Assembly (NCBI GenBank): GCA_900752335.1
Contig: CAADUZ010000014.1
Span: 22,115-86,114 of the forward strand
Source of the DNA: Clostridia bacterium
GTDB lineage: Bacteria > Bacillota > Clostridia > TANB77 > CAG-508
DNA: 64,000 nucleotides
Reading direction: 5' to 3'
Part shown: in pieces, positions 7,897 through 17,508 of the stretch
How the letters are laid out: every line of letters begins with the position of its first letter
Position numbering within the stretch: the first letter of the stretch is position 1
Position numbers and translations under genes: made by a program
The notes under the pieces: model-generated
The model's input: only the letters and a program-made list of their open reading frames with translations
Told to the model about the DNA's origin: nothing
Databases searched by the model: none

Positions 7897-10261
7897 TTGG
7901 AATTACAAGGAGAAGTTGTCGAAGTTATATATAAGAATGAGATAAATAGTTATTGTATTGCAGTTTTTAAATTAGATAAAGATAGCATAAAACAGAATAT
8001 AAAGAAAAGTAAAAAAAGCAAATCTAGTGAAAATGAACAAATAGAATTAGAGTATGATAATTCTATGGAAGAAGAAATGCTAGATGATATATTTAGCAAT
8101 ATAGATTCTGAAACTACAATAGTAGGGTATCTACCTTTTGTAAATATAGGTGATACCCTTAAAGTTGTGGGAAAATTTGTAGAACACCCAGAATATGGTA
8201 CTCAATTTAAAGTGGATACTTTTGAAAAGCTGATGCCACAAACAACAAAAGCACTAGAAAATTATCTTGCAAATTGTGGGATAAAAGGAGTTGGACCTGC
8301 TACTGCGAGAAACATAGTAGATATGTTTGGAGAAGATACAATAAATGTATTTAAGTTTGAGCCAATAAAACTTGCACAAGTAAAGGGAATATCAAAGGAA
8401 AAAGCCATAGATATTGCAAATACATTTGTAGAAAATTGGGAAGTATGGCAATTAGTAGGATTTTTGGATAAGTTTGGAATAGGACCTCAAAATGCAGAGA
8501 AAATATATAAAGAGCTTGGAGCAAATGCGATAGATGAGATAGAAAATAATCCATACATATTAGTAGATTTAGTAAACAAAGTCAATTTTGAACAAATTGA
8601 TAAAATGGCGCTAGATTTAGGATTCGAGTACAATAATGAAAAGAGAATAAGAAGCGGTATAAAACATGCATTAATACTTATGACATATAATGGACATTGT
8701 TGCACGAAATATGAAAGTTTAGTAGAGTTTGTAAAAAAACTACTATCAGTAAATGAAAATGATATTGAAGAAGCAATAATATCAATGAAAGCTAAAGAAG
8801 ATTTAGTGCTAGAAGAAAGAAACGAAGAAGAATGGGTATATTTATACCAATACTATAAAGCTGAAGAAAATGTAGCAAGGCGTCTACTTGATTTGGATAG
8901 ATATACAAATATAAAGAAGATTGATAAATTTGAAAAAGAACTAAAGTTGTTTGAAAAAAAGTCTAGCATAGAGCTATCAGAAAAACAATTAGAGGCAATA
9001 AGAGCGATAAATGAAAATAATGTGTGCATTATTACAGGAGGACCTGGTACAGGTAAAACTACAATAATAAAAACGATAATAGACATATTTAAACATAACG
9101 AAATGAAGCCAGTACTTTGTGCTCCAACAGGTAGAGCAGCTAAAAAAATGAGTGAAGCAACGGAAAATGAAGCAAGTACATTGCATAGATTACTAGAAAT
9201 AGGAAAAATTTCAGACGAAAACCAGGGCATAAGTACAGATATATCTGTAGCACCAATAGATGGAGATATAGTAATTGTAGACGAAATGTCAATGGTAGAT
9301 ATATTTTTAATGAATTATCTTTGCAAAGCATTATATAAAGGAACAAAGTTAGTTCTAGTGGGCGATATAGACCAGTTACCATCGGTAGGGCCAGGTAATG
9401 TACTTAAAGATATTATCGAATCAGAAAAAATAACAACAATACGACTAAACAAAATTTTTAGACAAGCTGCCAAAAGCAAAATAATAGTAAATGCCCACAG
9501 AGTAAATGAAGGTGAGGGATTTATAACAAAAGAAGAAATAGAAGATTTGAATAACACAGAAGCAAATGCAGAGTTTTTAAATGACTTTTTCTATATAGAT
9601 GAAAGTAGCAAAGAAAAAATACTATATAATGTGTTGTCATTAAGTGGCGAAAGGCTTAAAAATTATGGAGATTATGACTTTTTCAAAAGTATACAAATAA
9701 TTACACCAACAAAAAAAGGAGATTTAGGTACAAAGGAATTAAATAAACTATTGCAAAACACTGTAAATCCAGAACAAGAAGGCAAAAAGGAGAAAAAATT
9801 TGGAGATAGCTTTTTTAGAGAAGGCGATAGAATAATGCAAATAAAAAATAACTATGACATATATTGGGAGAAAAAAGAGCCATATTTTGAGAGTGGAAGC
9901 GGTGTGTTCAATGGTGAATTTGGAACAATAGACATTATAGATGACTTCAATAAGCAAGTAAAAATAAAGTTTGACGACGACAAACAGGTTTGGTATCAAT
10001 ATAGTGAACTAGAGCAAATAGAGCATGCGTATGCAATAACTGTGCATAAGGCACAGCGGAAGCGAATTTGACGTAGTGATAATGCCAATTTCTCAAACGG
10101 CTCCAATGCTACTTACCAGAAATTTGCTATACACAGGAATGACAAGAGCAAAGAAACTATTAATTATAATAGGAAACAAAAATATACTAAACTATATGAT
10201 AAATAATAATGACAATAAAAAACGCAATACGGGCTTGGCATATAAATTAATTAATATGTAA
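7897..10261 (+). CDS. recD2: RecD2-type DNA helicase, requires +1 frameshift at CGGA (10057)
   Basis: RecD2 is a 5'-3' superfamily 1B DNA helicase acting in repair independently of RecBC. An N-terminal OB-like and helix-hairpin-helix region (GIKGVGPATARNI) is followed by the helicase core: Walker A GGPGTGKTT (~381), the DEMSMVD box, and the final motifs AYAITVHKAQ-GSEFD and LLYTGMTRAKKLL. Frame 1 ends at TGA 10069-10071 just after KAQ. Skipping C10057 turns in-frame CGG into GGA and continues KAQ-GSEFDVVIMPISQ to the stop at 10261, giving 787 aa. The start TTG 7897 has a gaggtt site; the upstream ATG 7861 lies in the -10 box. The rest of the gene shows no decay, so I read this as recoding rather than a pseudogene. 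Confidence 0.9.
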
Positions 10262-10296
10262 ATATATTTCGGGGGAATAATAAAAGGAGGAATAAT

Positions 10297-10935
10297 ATGA
10301 ATCTTTTAGAGAAGGCCCTCGAATATATTTTTCTACCTTGTTGTGGAATTTGTGGAAAACTCGGTGGAGGCTATTTGTGCAAAGAATGTGGAAAAGAGCT
10401 AAAAAAATATGAGATATGCTTAAAAACAGTAAATGCGGGAACAGAAAGGCTGCATGTGTTTAAATATGAAGATTTAATAAGAGATTTAATTATTGATTAC
10501 AAATTTAATAACAAATCATACTTGTTTAAAACATTTTGTGAATTTATAACAAAAAATAAAAAAATTTTTGATTTTATACAAAGTTATGATATAATAATCC
10601 CAGTTCCAATGCATAATAAAAAGAAGGCAAAGCGAGGATATAACCAAAGTGAATTAATTGCTAAAGAATTAGCAAAAAAAGCAGAAATAAAAATGGAACA
10701 TAAAGTACTTATAAAAGTACAAAATAATAAAGTTCAAAGTACTTTAAACAAAGAAGAAAGAAAAAATAATGTGAAAAATGTATATAAGTTAGTAAATAAA
10801 GAAAAAATAGAAAATAAAAAAGTTTTGATTGTGGACGACATATATACAACAGGTGCTACAATAGAAGCATGTATACAAGAAATATCAAAAGCAAATACAC
10901 AAAAAATAGGAATATTAACTTTAGCTAAAGATTAA
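10297..10935 (+). CDS. ComF family protein (amidophosphoribosyltransferase-like)
   Basis: This 212-aa protein has an N-terminal double zinc ribbon (CCGICGKLGGGYLCKECGKE), a central segment IIIPVPMHNKKKAKRGYNQS, and the PRPP-binding loop VLIVDDIYTTGATIEAC near 170-185. This layout is ComF/ComFC, required for DNA uptake in naturally competent Firmicutes, though many non-competent Clostridia keep it. An aaaggagg site precedes ATG 10297. It lies 35 bp after recD2, so it is probably co-transcribed with it. Confidence 0.92.
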   Translation: MNLLEKALEYIFLPCCGICGKLGGGYLCKECGKELKKYEICLKTVNAGTERLHVFKYEDLIRDLIIDYKFNNKSYLFKTFCEFITKNKKIFDFIQSYDIIIPVPMHNKKKAKRGYNQSELIAKELAKKAEIKMEHKVLIKVQNNKVQSTLNKEERKNNVKNVYKLVNKEKIENKKVLIVDDIYTTGATIEACIQEISKANTQKIGILTLAKD

Positions 10936-10981
10936 ATATCACGTAAATCTATTAAAAAGACAAATGAGAAAGGAGAAAAAA

Positions 10982-12952
10982 ATGGAAGATTTAGTCGAGA
11001 GCATTTTAGACTACATAAGGTCAGATTATACAGATTATGCCATAATGATTAATGGTGAATGGGGAAGCGGAAAAACATATTTCTGGAACCATAAAATAAA
11101 ACCAAAAATTGAATCAATGCAGCTTAACGGAAAAAGATATACAGCCATATATATGTCTTTGTATGGAATATCGAACCTAGAAGAAATAAGCAAAAAAATA
11201 TTTATAGAAACAACACAGCTTATGGATAAAAACTTAAAGAAATTCATGGATGCAAGTGGTGTAAATAACATACCAGAATATGCTAAAACAGGGTTAGATA
11301 TGGCAAACTTTTTTGGCGTGACTCAAAATGGAGATAGAATAGACTATGCCCAATTCTTCTCTACAGAAGATAAAGTACTTTGTTTTGACGACCTAGAAAG
11401 AGCAAATGTAGACGTTATTGATATTCTAGGATATATCAATAACTTTGTTGAGCACGACCATATAAAAACAATAATAATATGTAATGAAAAAGAGTTATCT
11501 ACAAAACTAAAAAACAGCAACCTAGAAATGAAAACATTTATTGCAACATATCTTTTAGACAAAGAAAACAAGCTTAACATAAAAACAGATAAGCCAATGG
11601 TTGAGAGAATTCGTGATACAATAGAATATGTTTTTGATAAAGCAAATGATTATGAAAGAATAAAAGAAAAGTTAATTGGTGAAACATTCGAGTATGCACC
11701 AGAATTTACTTATATAATAAATGGACTTTTAATGCGATATGAAAATTGTCCGGATTTAATCAGATTTTTAAGAGAAAACACAAATCTAATTATTGCTACA
11801 TTCAATAAGAGTGGAACTAGAAACTTAAGAATTTTGAAGCACTCATTAACAAACTTCAAAAAAATATTTGATATGGTAAACAAATCATATCCAAATACGA
11901 ATCATAGAGTATTACAAACAATGCTAATATTTACAATCGCAATTTCTTTTGAAATAAAAGCAGGAAAAATTACAAAAGATAAATTTGTAAATATTAATGA
12001 CAATGAGGAATATAAGGCAATACTTGTATCTTCAAGAGTATTTATGGATAACAGACAATTCTATATAAAAGAGTTTGATAATAACTACTACTATAACTTT
12101 AAAGCAGAATATAGATTTTTCAAATTCATAGAACTTTATGTACGTACACGTATATTTGACATGAAAGTGTTTAAAAGAGATATGGAAGCAATAATAAACA
12201 CTGTAGACACAGATAAATTGCCAGGATATAAAAGACTACTTACAGAAGAATACTGGAAAATATCAGATGACCAGTTTGGTGGTGTAATTTCAGAAGTTAT
12301 AGACGACGTAAAAAATGGAAGAATAGAGTTAATAAATGTAGTAAAACTATTTGCATACTTTGCACACTTCGTAAGAAAAGGACTTATAGACTACGATATG
12401 AAAACAATAAAAAGTGTATTTTTAAATGGCATGAATATCTGCTCACTAAATTCAAGCTATTGTCCAAATGTTGAAGAAGAATTAGCAAGTTTAGCGATAG
12501 AAGAAGATAAATCAGAAGATATGGAAGAAATACTTCAATATTTTAATAGCATAAACGAAAAATTAAAAGAAAAAATGTACAGAGAAAGAGCAGAAGAAAT
12601 ATTCAAATTTATACCAATGAAAATGGAGCAATTTTATGATAAATTTGATAAAGAATGCATGCAGGTTCCAATATTTAGATACTACGACGTATTCCAGATG
12701 TTCCAAAGAATATCGTGTGCAAGCAATGAAGATATAGTAACAATAAAAGAAAAATTGTTGGATAGAGCAAAAAGATACGGAGAAGATTTGCAAGACGAAT
12801 TACCAAACCTTAAAAAATTAAAACAAGTTATGGACGATTATATAGATGGAAAAGAGCCAACAATAAAGTTAGTTATACTACAAGACTTTGCAGACGAACT
12901 TGGAAATGTAATAAAAGAGTATAAAAAAGAAGAAGCAATAACTGAAGAATAA
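10982..12952 (+). CDS. KAP-like P-loop NTPase
   Basis: This 656-aa protein has Walker A GEWGSGKT at 25-32 and a Walker B-like strand VLCFDDLERAN near 130-140, with a long helical C-terminal half. The spacing and the NGEWGSGKTYF motif resemble the KAP P-loop NTPase family, members of which occur in membrane-associated and defence contexts. I chose ATG 10982, because aggag at 10971-10975 is well placed, over the ATG at 10964. No transmembrane insertion typical of classical KAP proteins is obvious. Neighbours (comF, spoVT) do not indicate a pathway, so the function is unknown. Confidence 0.75.
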   Translation: MEDLVESILDYIRSDYTDYAIMINGEWGSGKTYFWNHKIKPKIESMQLNGKRYTAIYMSLYGISNLEEISKKIFIETTQLMDKNLKKFMDASGVNNIPEYAKTGLDMANFFGVTQNGDRIDYAQFFSTEDKVLCFDDLERANVDVIDILGYINNFVEHDHIKTIIICNEKELSTKLKNSNLEMKTFIATYLLDKENKLNIKTDKPMVERIRDTIEYVFDKANDYERIKEKLIGETFEYAPEFTYIINGLLMRYENCPDLIRFLRENTNLIIATFNKSGTRNLRILKHSLTNFKKIFDMVNKSYPNTNHRVLQTMLIFTIAISFEIKAGKITKDKFVNINDNEEYKAILVSSRVFMDNRQFYIKEFDNNYYYNFKAEYRFFKFIELYVRTRIFDMKVFKRDMEAIINTVDTDKLPGYKRLLTEEYWKISDDQFGGVISEVIDDVKNGRIELINVVKLFAYFAHFVRKGLIDYDMKTIKSVFLNGMNICSLNSSYCPNVEEELASLAIEEDKSEDMEEILQYFNSINEKLKEKMYRERAEEIFKFIPMKMEQFYDKFDKECMQVPIFRYYDVFQMFQRISCASNEDIVTIKEKLLDRAKRYGEDLQDELPNLKKLKQVMDDYIDGKEPTIKLVILQDFADELGNVIKEYKKEEAITEE

Positions 12953-13020
12953 AAAAATGTATAAATTTTTCCTCTTTTGTAATAATAAGAATAGACAGAA
13001 AATTTAAAAGGAGGAAATTT

Positions 13021-13575
13021 ATGAAAGCAACAGGTGTTGTAAGAAGAATAGATGATTTAGGTAGAGTTGTTATACCAAAAGAAATACGTAAAACTTTAAG
13101 AATAAAAGAGGGCGATCCTCTAGAAATATTTACTGATAAAGAAGGAGAAGTAATATTAAAAAAATATTCTCCTATTGGCGAACTTTCAGAATTTGCTACA
13201 GAATATGCAGAAACACTTGCTAAAACTACTGGACATATTGCATGCATCACAGATAGAGATACAGTAATAGCAGTATCTGGTGGACCTAAAAAGGAATTTC
13301 TAGAGCAAGGTATAAGCGAAGAACTAGAGCAAATTATGGAAGATAAAGAAAAGTATACAAGCAAAGAAAACAATGACATGTCTGTACCTATTACTAAAAA
13401 CGATACAAAAGAAAGAAAATTCAACTCACAAGTGGTATATCCAATAATATCTGATGGAGATACAATAGGTACAGTAATACTTTTGGCAAAAGACAAGGGA
13501 ACTAAAATGTCTGAAGTAGAACAAAAAGTTGTACAGTCTGCAGCCAGTTTTTTGGGAAGACAAATGGAAATATAG
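13021..13575 (+). CDS. spoVT: Stage V sporulation protein T (AbrB-type regulator)
   Basis: SpoVT (184 aa) is a transcription factor of the developing forespore. The N-terminal swapped-hairpin AbrB domain starts MKATGVVRRIDDLGRVVIPK (residues 1-50). The C-terminal GAF domain covers about 55-180 (AKTTGHIACITDRDT, SQVVYPIISDGDTIG). Full length for the family. It has a ggaggaaattt leader. The presence of spoVT, together with spoIVB near 61.5 kb, suggests a spore former or recent ancestor. Confidence 0.95.
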   Translation: MKATGVVRRIDDLGRVVIPKEIRKTLRIKEGDPLEIFTDKEGEVILKKYSPIGELSEFATEYAETLAKTTGHIACITDRDTVIAVSGGPKKEFLEQGISEELEQIMEDKEKYTSKENNDMSVPITKNDTKERKFNSQVVYPIISDGDTIGTVILLAKDKGTKMSEVEQKVVQSAASFLGRQMEI

Positions 13576-13649
13576 AAAGAAATGAAAATAAAAAGAAAGT
13601 TAGAAAAAATATAAACTATAAAGATAATACAGAACAGAAAAGTAAAAAT

Positions 13650-13697
13650 AAAAAGTGTTTTGCAAATCTAATTATTTAGAAAAACAAAATACTTTTT
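13650..13697. terminator. Bidirectional terminator between spoVT and the HTH gene
   Basis: aaaaagt-gttttg (13650-13662) pairs with caaaa-tacttttt (13685-13697). A's on one side and T's on the other serve both converging genes. Confidence 0.75.
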
Positions 13698-13700
13698 ATT

Positions 13701-13961
13701 TTATGCATATTTTTCAATATCATTTTCTAATTCTCTCTTTAATTCGTTAAAATCAATATTAAGTACAATACATAAAGCTACCAACTCAAAATCTTTTACA
13801 CTAGTTTTAGAAGTTTCGATTTTGTATAATTCAAATCTATCTAATTCAACACCAAGAAGCTCTAATTTATGTGATAACTCTGTTTTAGAATAATTCATTT
13901 TTTCTCTATTCTTTCGTACAATTTCACCTATAATATTTCTTTTTTCATTAAATTTTTTCAC
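13701..13961 (-). CDS. Small Xre-like helix-turn-helix protein
   Basis: This 86-aa minus-strand protein has a helical pattern typical of Xre/Cro HTH regulators: RNIIGEIVRKNREKMNYSKTEL, then LSHKLELLGVELDRFELYKI (runs split here) and a C-terminal ALCIVLNIDFNELKRE. The start is GTG (complement of 13959-13961) with an aggagga site upstream. It converges on spoVT through a shared terminator and points away from the prepilin/FGE gene. A perfect palindrome at 14066-14090 in the divergent gap could be its operator, but that link is inference. Confidence 0.75.
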   Translation of the reverse strand: MKKFNEKRNIIGEIVRKNREKMNYSKTELSHKLELLGVELDRFELYKIETSKTSVKDFELVALCIVLNIDFNELKRELENDIEKYA

Positions 13962-14065
13962 AACTTGTCCTCCTATTAGAGCAAAGATATTTTAGAGAAT
14001 AAAATACATAAAAATGCAAATAATAATTTTAAAATTATATTGATTTTATAATAAGATTTATATTA

Positions 14066-14090
14066 TAGTGTGTATTAAGAATACACACTA
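14066..14090. promoter_or_regulatory. Perfect palindrome in divergent intergenic region
   Basis: tagtgtgtatt-aag-aatacacacta is an 11-bp perfect inverted repeat with a 3-nt centre. It lies in the 225-bp gap between two divergently transcribed genes, directly after a possible TATTAT -10 (14061-14066). It is a plausible operator, or a hairpin in the leader of the downstream gene. Confidence 0.5.
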
Positions 14091-14186
14091 ACTCAAAATA
14101 TGCAATTTACTTTAAAGATAAATAAAAAAATGCTATGAGTACAAACGTTTATATAAATTTAGAGTTAGCCAAAAGGAGGAAGAATA

Positions 14187-15476
14187 GTGAAAGGAACAAA
14201 TGTAAAAATGCAAAAAGCAGAAAGAAAAATTACCAGAAAAACAAAAAGTAACAGAGGTATTACACTAATTGCTTTAGTAATAACAGTAGTAATACTAATA
14301 ATTTTAGCAACAGTAACACTTAATGTAGTATTAGGAGAAGGAGGACTAATAGATAGAGCACAGCAAGCAAAAGACTTAACAGAGCAAGCAGCATTAGAAG
14401 AACAACAAGGATTAAATAGTCTAATGAGTGAAATGGCCAATATCATGGAAGAAGAAAAAACTCCACAGCCACCAACACCAATAGGAGAAGCAAAGCCAAA
14501 TCCGAATGAGGATGGACCAAAATTTGAAAATACAACGACAGTAACAGATGATTTAGATAATGAAGTAACAATACCAGGAGGATTTCATTTAGATAAAGAT
14601 AGTGGAACAAAAGTAGAGGAAGGAATAGTAATAGAAGATGAGAGTGGCAACCAATTTGTGTGGATACCAGTAGGAGAATATAATGTAACAGAAGAAATAG
14701 AGAAAATAACAGAACCAGATACACAAGACGGAAAATTAACGAATGAATTAAGCAGAAGACAATGGGCAGATGAAAATGTAGTAGAAAAACCAACATTAGT
14801 AAACGGAGACGAAGCAATAGCTGGACCTTGGTATGAAAGCTATAAAGATTCTTATTATGGAGAAGGAAATAGCCTTTCAGTTGCAAAAAATCAAATAGCT
14901 GCATTTAAAACAAGTGCGATAAATAATAAAGGCTTTTATGTGGGAAGATATGAAGCTGGAACTGAAAAAGATAGAAATGGTGGGGAATCATCATTTGAGA
15001 CACCATTAGTACAAGCAAATAAATATCCATATGGCTATATAATAAGAGACCAAGCAAAAACACAAGCAGAAGTAATGTATAGTGGAAATGAATTTATAAC
15101 AAGTGAGTTAATAAGCAGTTATGCATGGGACACGACCTTGAACTTTATATGTCAGACAAATGAAGAAGGATATTTGTTGTCTACTACAACAGATAAAAAA
15201 TATGCCAATATTGGAACACGCAATAAAACAAAAACGGGAGAATATTCGGCAGATAGTTATTCAAAAATTCATGATTTCCTAGGTAATTGTGATGAGTGGA
15301 CTACTGAATATTCTGATTACTATAATGAAAATTATTCTTTTGAGTGTGTTCCTAGAGGAGGTTCTTATTATGATGGCTTATATCCAGCTTTTCGTGGACA
15401 CAATAGGAATACTGTTGATAGTACTACTTATTTCTATTCCTTTCGCATCCAACTTTATATAAACCCAGCAAATTAG
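14187..15476 (+). CDS. Prepilin-like N-terminus fused to a formylglycine-generating-enzyme-fold domain
   Basis: This 429-aa protein begins with a short basic leader and a type IV prepilin-like hydrophobic segment (RGITLIALVITVVILIILAT, ~24-43), then a coiled region and a proline-rich linker (~90-100). The rest looks like an FGE-sulfatase/C-type-lectin fold: FVWIPVGEY, GFYVGRYEAGT and a C-terminal PRGGSYYDGLYPAFRGHNRN ... FRIQL. The catalytic cysteine pair of true FGE is not evident. Codon choice in the last ~250 bp is richer in T-ending codons than upstream. The C-terminal RGGS...FR pattern is the fold used by diversity-generating-retroelement targets, but no reverse transcriptase is in the window. 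Likely a surface-displayed binding protein. Confidence 0.8.
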   Translation: MKGTNVKMQKAERKITRKTKSNRGITLIALVITVVILIILATVTLNVVLGEGGLIDRAQQAKDLTEQAALEEQQGLNSLMSEMANIMEEEKTPQPPTPIGEAKPNPNEDGPKFENTTTVTDDLDNEVTIPGGFHLDKDSGTKVEEGIVIEDESGNQFVWIPVGEYNVTEEIEKITEPDTQDGKLTNELSRRQWADENVVEKPTLVNGDEAIAGPWYESYKDSYYGEGNSLSVAKNQIAAFKTSAINNKGFYVGRYEAGTEKDRNGGESSFETPLVQANKYPYGYIIRDQAKTQAEVMYSGNEFITSELISSYAWDTTLNFICQTNEEGYLLSTTTDKKYANIGTRNKTKTGEYSADSYSKIHDFLGNCDEWTTEYSDYYNENYSFECVPRGGSYYDGLYPAFRGHNRNTVDSTTYFYSFRIQLYINPAN

Positions 15477-15631
15477 TTTACACTCTCAATAGTGCTATCA
15501 AACCAGAAACAACCACGTAACAATTCTGTAACAAACTTGTAATAAAAATGTCACAAACTAGCAAATACTATAGAAATACAGCATTACAGCAAACTTAAAA
15601 GAAAAAATACAAAAATATAAAAAATAATTAC

Positions 15632-15660
15632 TTGATTAATTAAAAAAAATGTAGTATAAA
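15632..15660 (+). promoter_or_regulatory. Promoter of the short repeat-protein gene
   Basis: TTGATT (15632-15637) and TATAAA (15655-15660) with a 17-bp spacer, 45 bp before the start codon at 15705. Confidence 0.65.
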
Positions 15661-15704
15661 TAAGGTAATAATTATTATTTAGACCACGAAGGAGGAAATA
15701 AATT

Positions 15705-15962
15705 ATGGAAAATCGTGTAAATACAAGTAATTTACCAACAGAAGTAAGTGTATGGACAAAAATAAGAAATTTCTTATGCCAAGATATAGCTCTTGAATTA
15801 ACACCAAAGCAAGAAAAAGTTTTCCAAGAAGTACATGATTTCTGGACACAAGAAATTACTGGTGAAAAAGTTCACGACTTCTTATTCTATGATATAACAG
15901 GGGAAAAAGTAAAGAACTTTTTATTTAAAGAAATAGAAATAACAGATAACGTTGAGTTATAA
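15705..15962 (+). CDS. Short protein with tandem ~13-residue repeats, unknown function
   Basis: This 85-aa soluble protein is built from degenerate repeats: VHDFWTQEITGEK, VHDFLFYDITGEK and VKNFLFKEIEIT follow each other (about 43-80), and KIRNFLCQDIALELT near residue 20 is a more divergent copy. There is no signal peptide. It has a strong ggagg site, its own promoter and its own terminator, so it is a real monocistronic gene. I do not recognise a family. Confidence 0.75.
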   Translation: MENRVNTSNLPTEVSVWTKIRNFLCQDIALELTPKQEKVFQEVHDFWTQEITGEKVHDFLFYDITGEKVKNFLFKEIEITDNVEL

Positions 15963-15965
15963 TAA

Positions 15966-16007
15966 AAAGGCACAATAGGTATTGATTTTACTTATTGTGT
16001 TTTTTTG
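15966..16007 (+). terminator. Terminator after the repeat-protein gene
   Basis: cacaataggta/tacttattgtg stem (15971-15981 with 15989-15999) followed by eight T's, four bases after the stop codon region. Confidence 0.88.
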
Positions 16008-16043
16008 TGCCATTTTTCCTTGGTGAAAAAAATGAATAAATAC

Positions 16044-16070
16044 TTGAAAAATATGCCAATATGATATAAA
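16044..16070 (+). promoter_or_regulatory. gap promoter candidate
   Basis: TTGAAA (16044-16049) and TATAAA (16065-16070), spacer 15 bp, compensated by an extended TG at 16062-16063. Confidence 0.5.
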
Positions 16071-16137
16071 ATGATTATGTTTAGGAAATACTAAATAAAA
16101 GTATGCTATTAATAGCATAAAGATAGGAGGAATTTAT

Positions 16138-17139
16138 ATGTCAATTAAAATTGGTATTAATGGATTTGGAAGAATAGGAAACCTAGCATTCCAAGCCGCA
16201 CTTTCTAGAGAAGGAGTAGAAGTTGTTGCAATAAATGACCCATTTATCGCAGCAGATTACATGGCTTACATGGTTAAATATGATACAGTTCATGGAAGAT
16301 TTAATGGAACTATTGCTTCAGAAGAAGGTAAATTAATAGTTAATGGAAAAGAGATAAAAGTATATAATGAAATGGACCCAAAGAACATTCCTTGGGGAAA
16401 AGATGAAGTAGATTACGTACTAGAATGTTCAGGTGTATTTACAACAATGGAAAAAGCACAGGCTCATTTAGATGCAGGTGCTAAAAAGGTTATAATATCA
16501 GCACCATCAAAAGATGCACCTATGTTTGTAATGGGGGTAAACAATGATAAATATACACCAGATATGAACATAATCTCAAATGCATCTTGCACAACAAACT
16601 GTTTAGCACCACTTGCGAAAGTTATAAATGATAACTTTGGAATTAAAGATGGTTTAATGACAACAGTTCACTCTACAACAGCTACACAAAAAACAGTTGA
16701 TGGAGCATCTAAAAAAGACTGGAGAGGTGGTAGAGCAGCAGCTGCTAACATTATACCATCATCTACAGGTGCAGCAAAAGCAGTTGGAAAAGTTATCCCA
16801 GAGCTAAATGGAAAACTAACAGGTATGTCATTTAGAGTACCTACAGTTGACGTTTCAGTAGTTGACTTAACAGTAAATCTTGCAAAGCCTGCAACTTATG
16901 AAGAAATTTGCAATGCAGTTAAAAAAGCTTGTGAAAACGAAATGAAAGGAATTATGGAATACACAGACGAAGCAGTTGTATCTTCAGATTTCATTCATGA
17001 CCCACATACTTCAATATTTGACGCATCAGCAGGTATTGCATTAACAGACACATTTGTTAAATTAGTTGCATGGTATGACAATGAATGGGGTTATTCAAAC
17101 AAATTAGTTGATTTAGCAATGTATATAGCTAATAAATAA
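16138..17139 (+). CDS. gap: Glyceraldehyde-3-phosphate dehydrogenase, type I
   Basis: GAPDH (333 aa) oxidises glyceraldehyde-3-phosphate to 1,3-bisphosphoglycerate with NAD+. The N-terminal Rossmann motif INGFGRIGNLAFQAA is present, and the catalytic cysteine lies in SNASCTTNCLAP. The C-terminal WYDNEWGYSNKLVDL is intact. An aggagg site precedes ATG 16138. It opens the glycolytic cluster gap-DUF1653-pgk-tpiA-gpmI-(yezG-like)-eno. Confidence 0.98.
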   Translation: MSIKIGINGFGRIGNLAFQAALSREGVEVVAINDPFIAADYMAYMVKYDTVHGRFNGTIASEEGKLIVNGKEIKVYNEMDPKNIPWGKDEVDYVLECSGVFTTMEKAQAHLDAGAKKVIISAPSKDAPMFVMGVNNDKYTPDMNIISNASCTTNCLAPLAKVINDNFGIKDGLMTTVHSTTATQKTVDGASKKDWRGGRAAAANIIPSSTGAAKAVGKVIPELNGKLTGMSFRVPTVDVSVVDLTVNLAKPATYEEICNAVKKACENEMKGIMEYTDEAVVSSDFIHDPHTSIFDASAGIALTDTFVKLVAWYDNEWGYSNKLVDLAMYIANK

Positions 17140-17145
17140 CAAAAG

Positions 17146-17184
17146 ATAACTACTACTATTAATAAATTTAATAGTAGTAGTTAT
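17146..17184 (+). other. Strong hairpin between gap and the rest of the glycolytic cluster
   Basis: A perfect 16-bp stem (17146-17161 with 17169-17184) with a 7-nt loop lies immediately after the gap stop. There is no T-tract, so full termination is not expected. It may protect or process gap mRNA to give a higher gap level than downstream genes, which is inference. Confidence 0.65.
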
Positions 17185-17208
17185 AATGTTTAAATAAGGA
17201 GAAATAGC

Positions 17209-17463
17209 ATGGATAGAGAGCTAAAAATACATGGAATATATAAACATTTTAAAGGAGATTATTATACAGTAGAAGACGTAGCAATTTACAGTGAAACAAA
17301 AGAAAGATTAGTAATTTATAGAGCTTTATACGGAGATAATACTTTATATGCAAGACCTTATGACATGTTTATGTCAGAAGTAGACCATGAAAAATATCCT
17401 GAAGTAAAGCAAAAATATAGATTTGAGTTGCAAGATATAAAGAGCGTAAAAGACAAAGCTTAA
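17209..17463 (+). CDS. DUF1653 domain protein
   Basis: An 84-aa protein matching the small DUF1653 family: YKHFKGDYYTVEDVAIYSET, VIYRALYGDNTLYARPYDMF. The molecular role of the family is unknown. Its ATG has an aaggag site, and it lies between gap and pgk, so it is co-transcribed with glycolytic genes here. Confidence 0.85.
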   Translation: MDRELKIHGIYKHFKGDYYTVEDVAIYSETKERLVIYRALYGDNTLYARPYDMFMSEVDHEKYPEVKQKYRFELQDIKSVKDKA

Positions 17464-17508
17464 ATTAGAAAGAAGTATAAGTTTTCTTACAGAAAGGAAT
17501 GAAAATAT

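Noticed and set aside
7897..10261. recD2 as a pseudogene from a random frameshift
   Set aside because: The same CGG-A context recurs at all four frame breaks and nowhere else in frame; the rest of each gene is intact and conserved.
14187..15476. True formylglycine-generating enzyme
   Set aside because: Catalytic cysteine pair not evident and the protein has a prepilin-like anchor, so only the fold is claimed.
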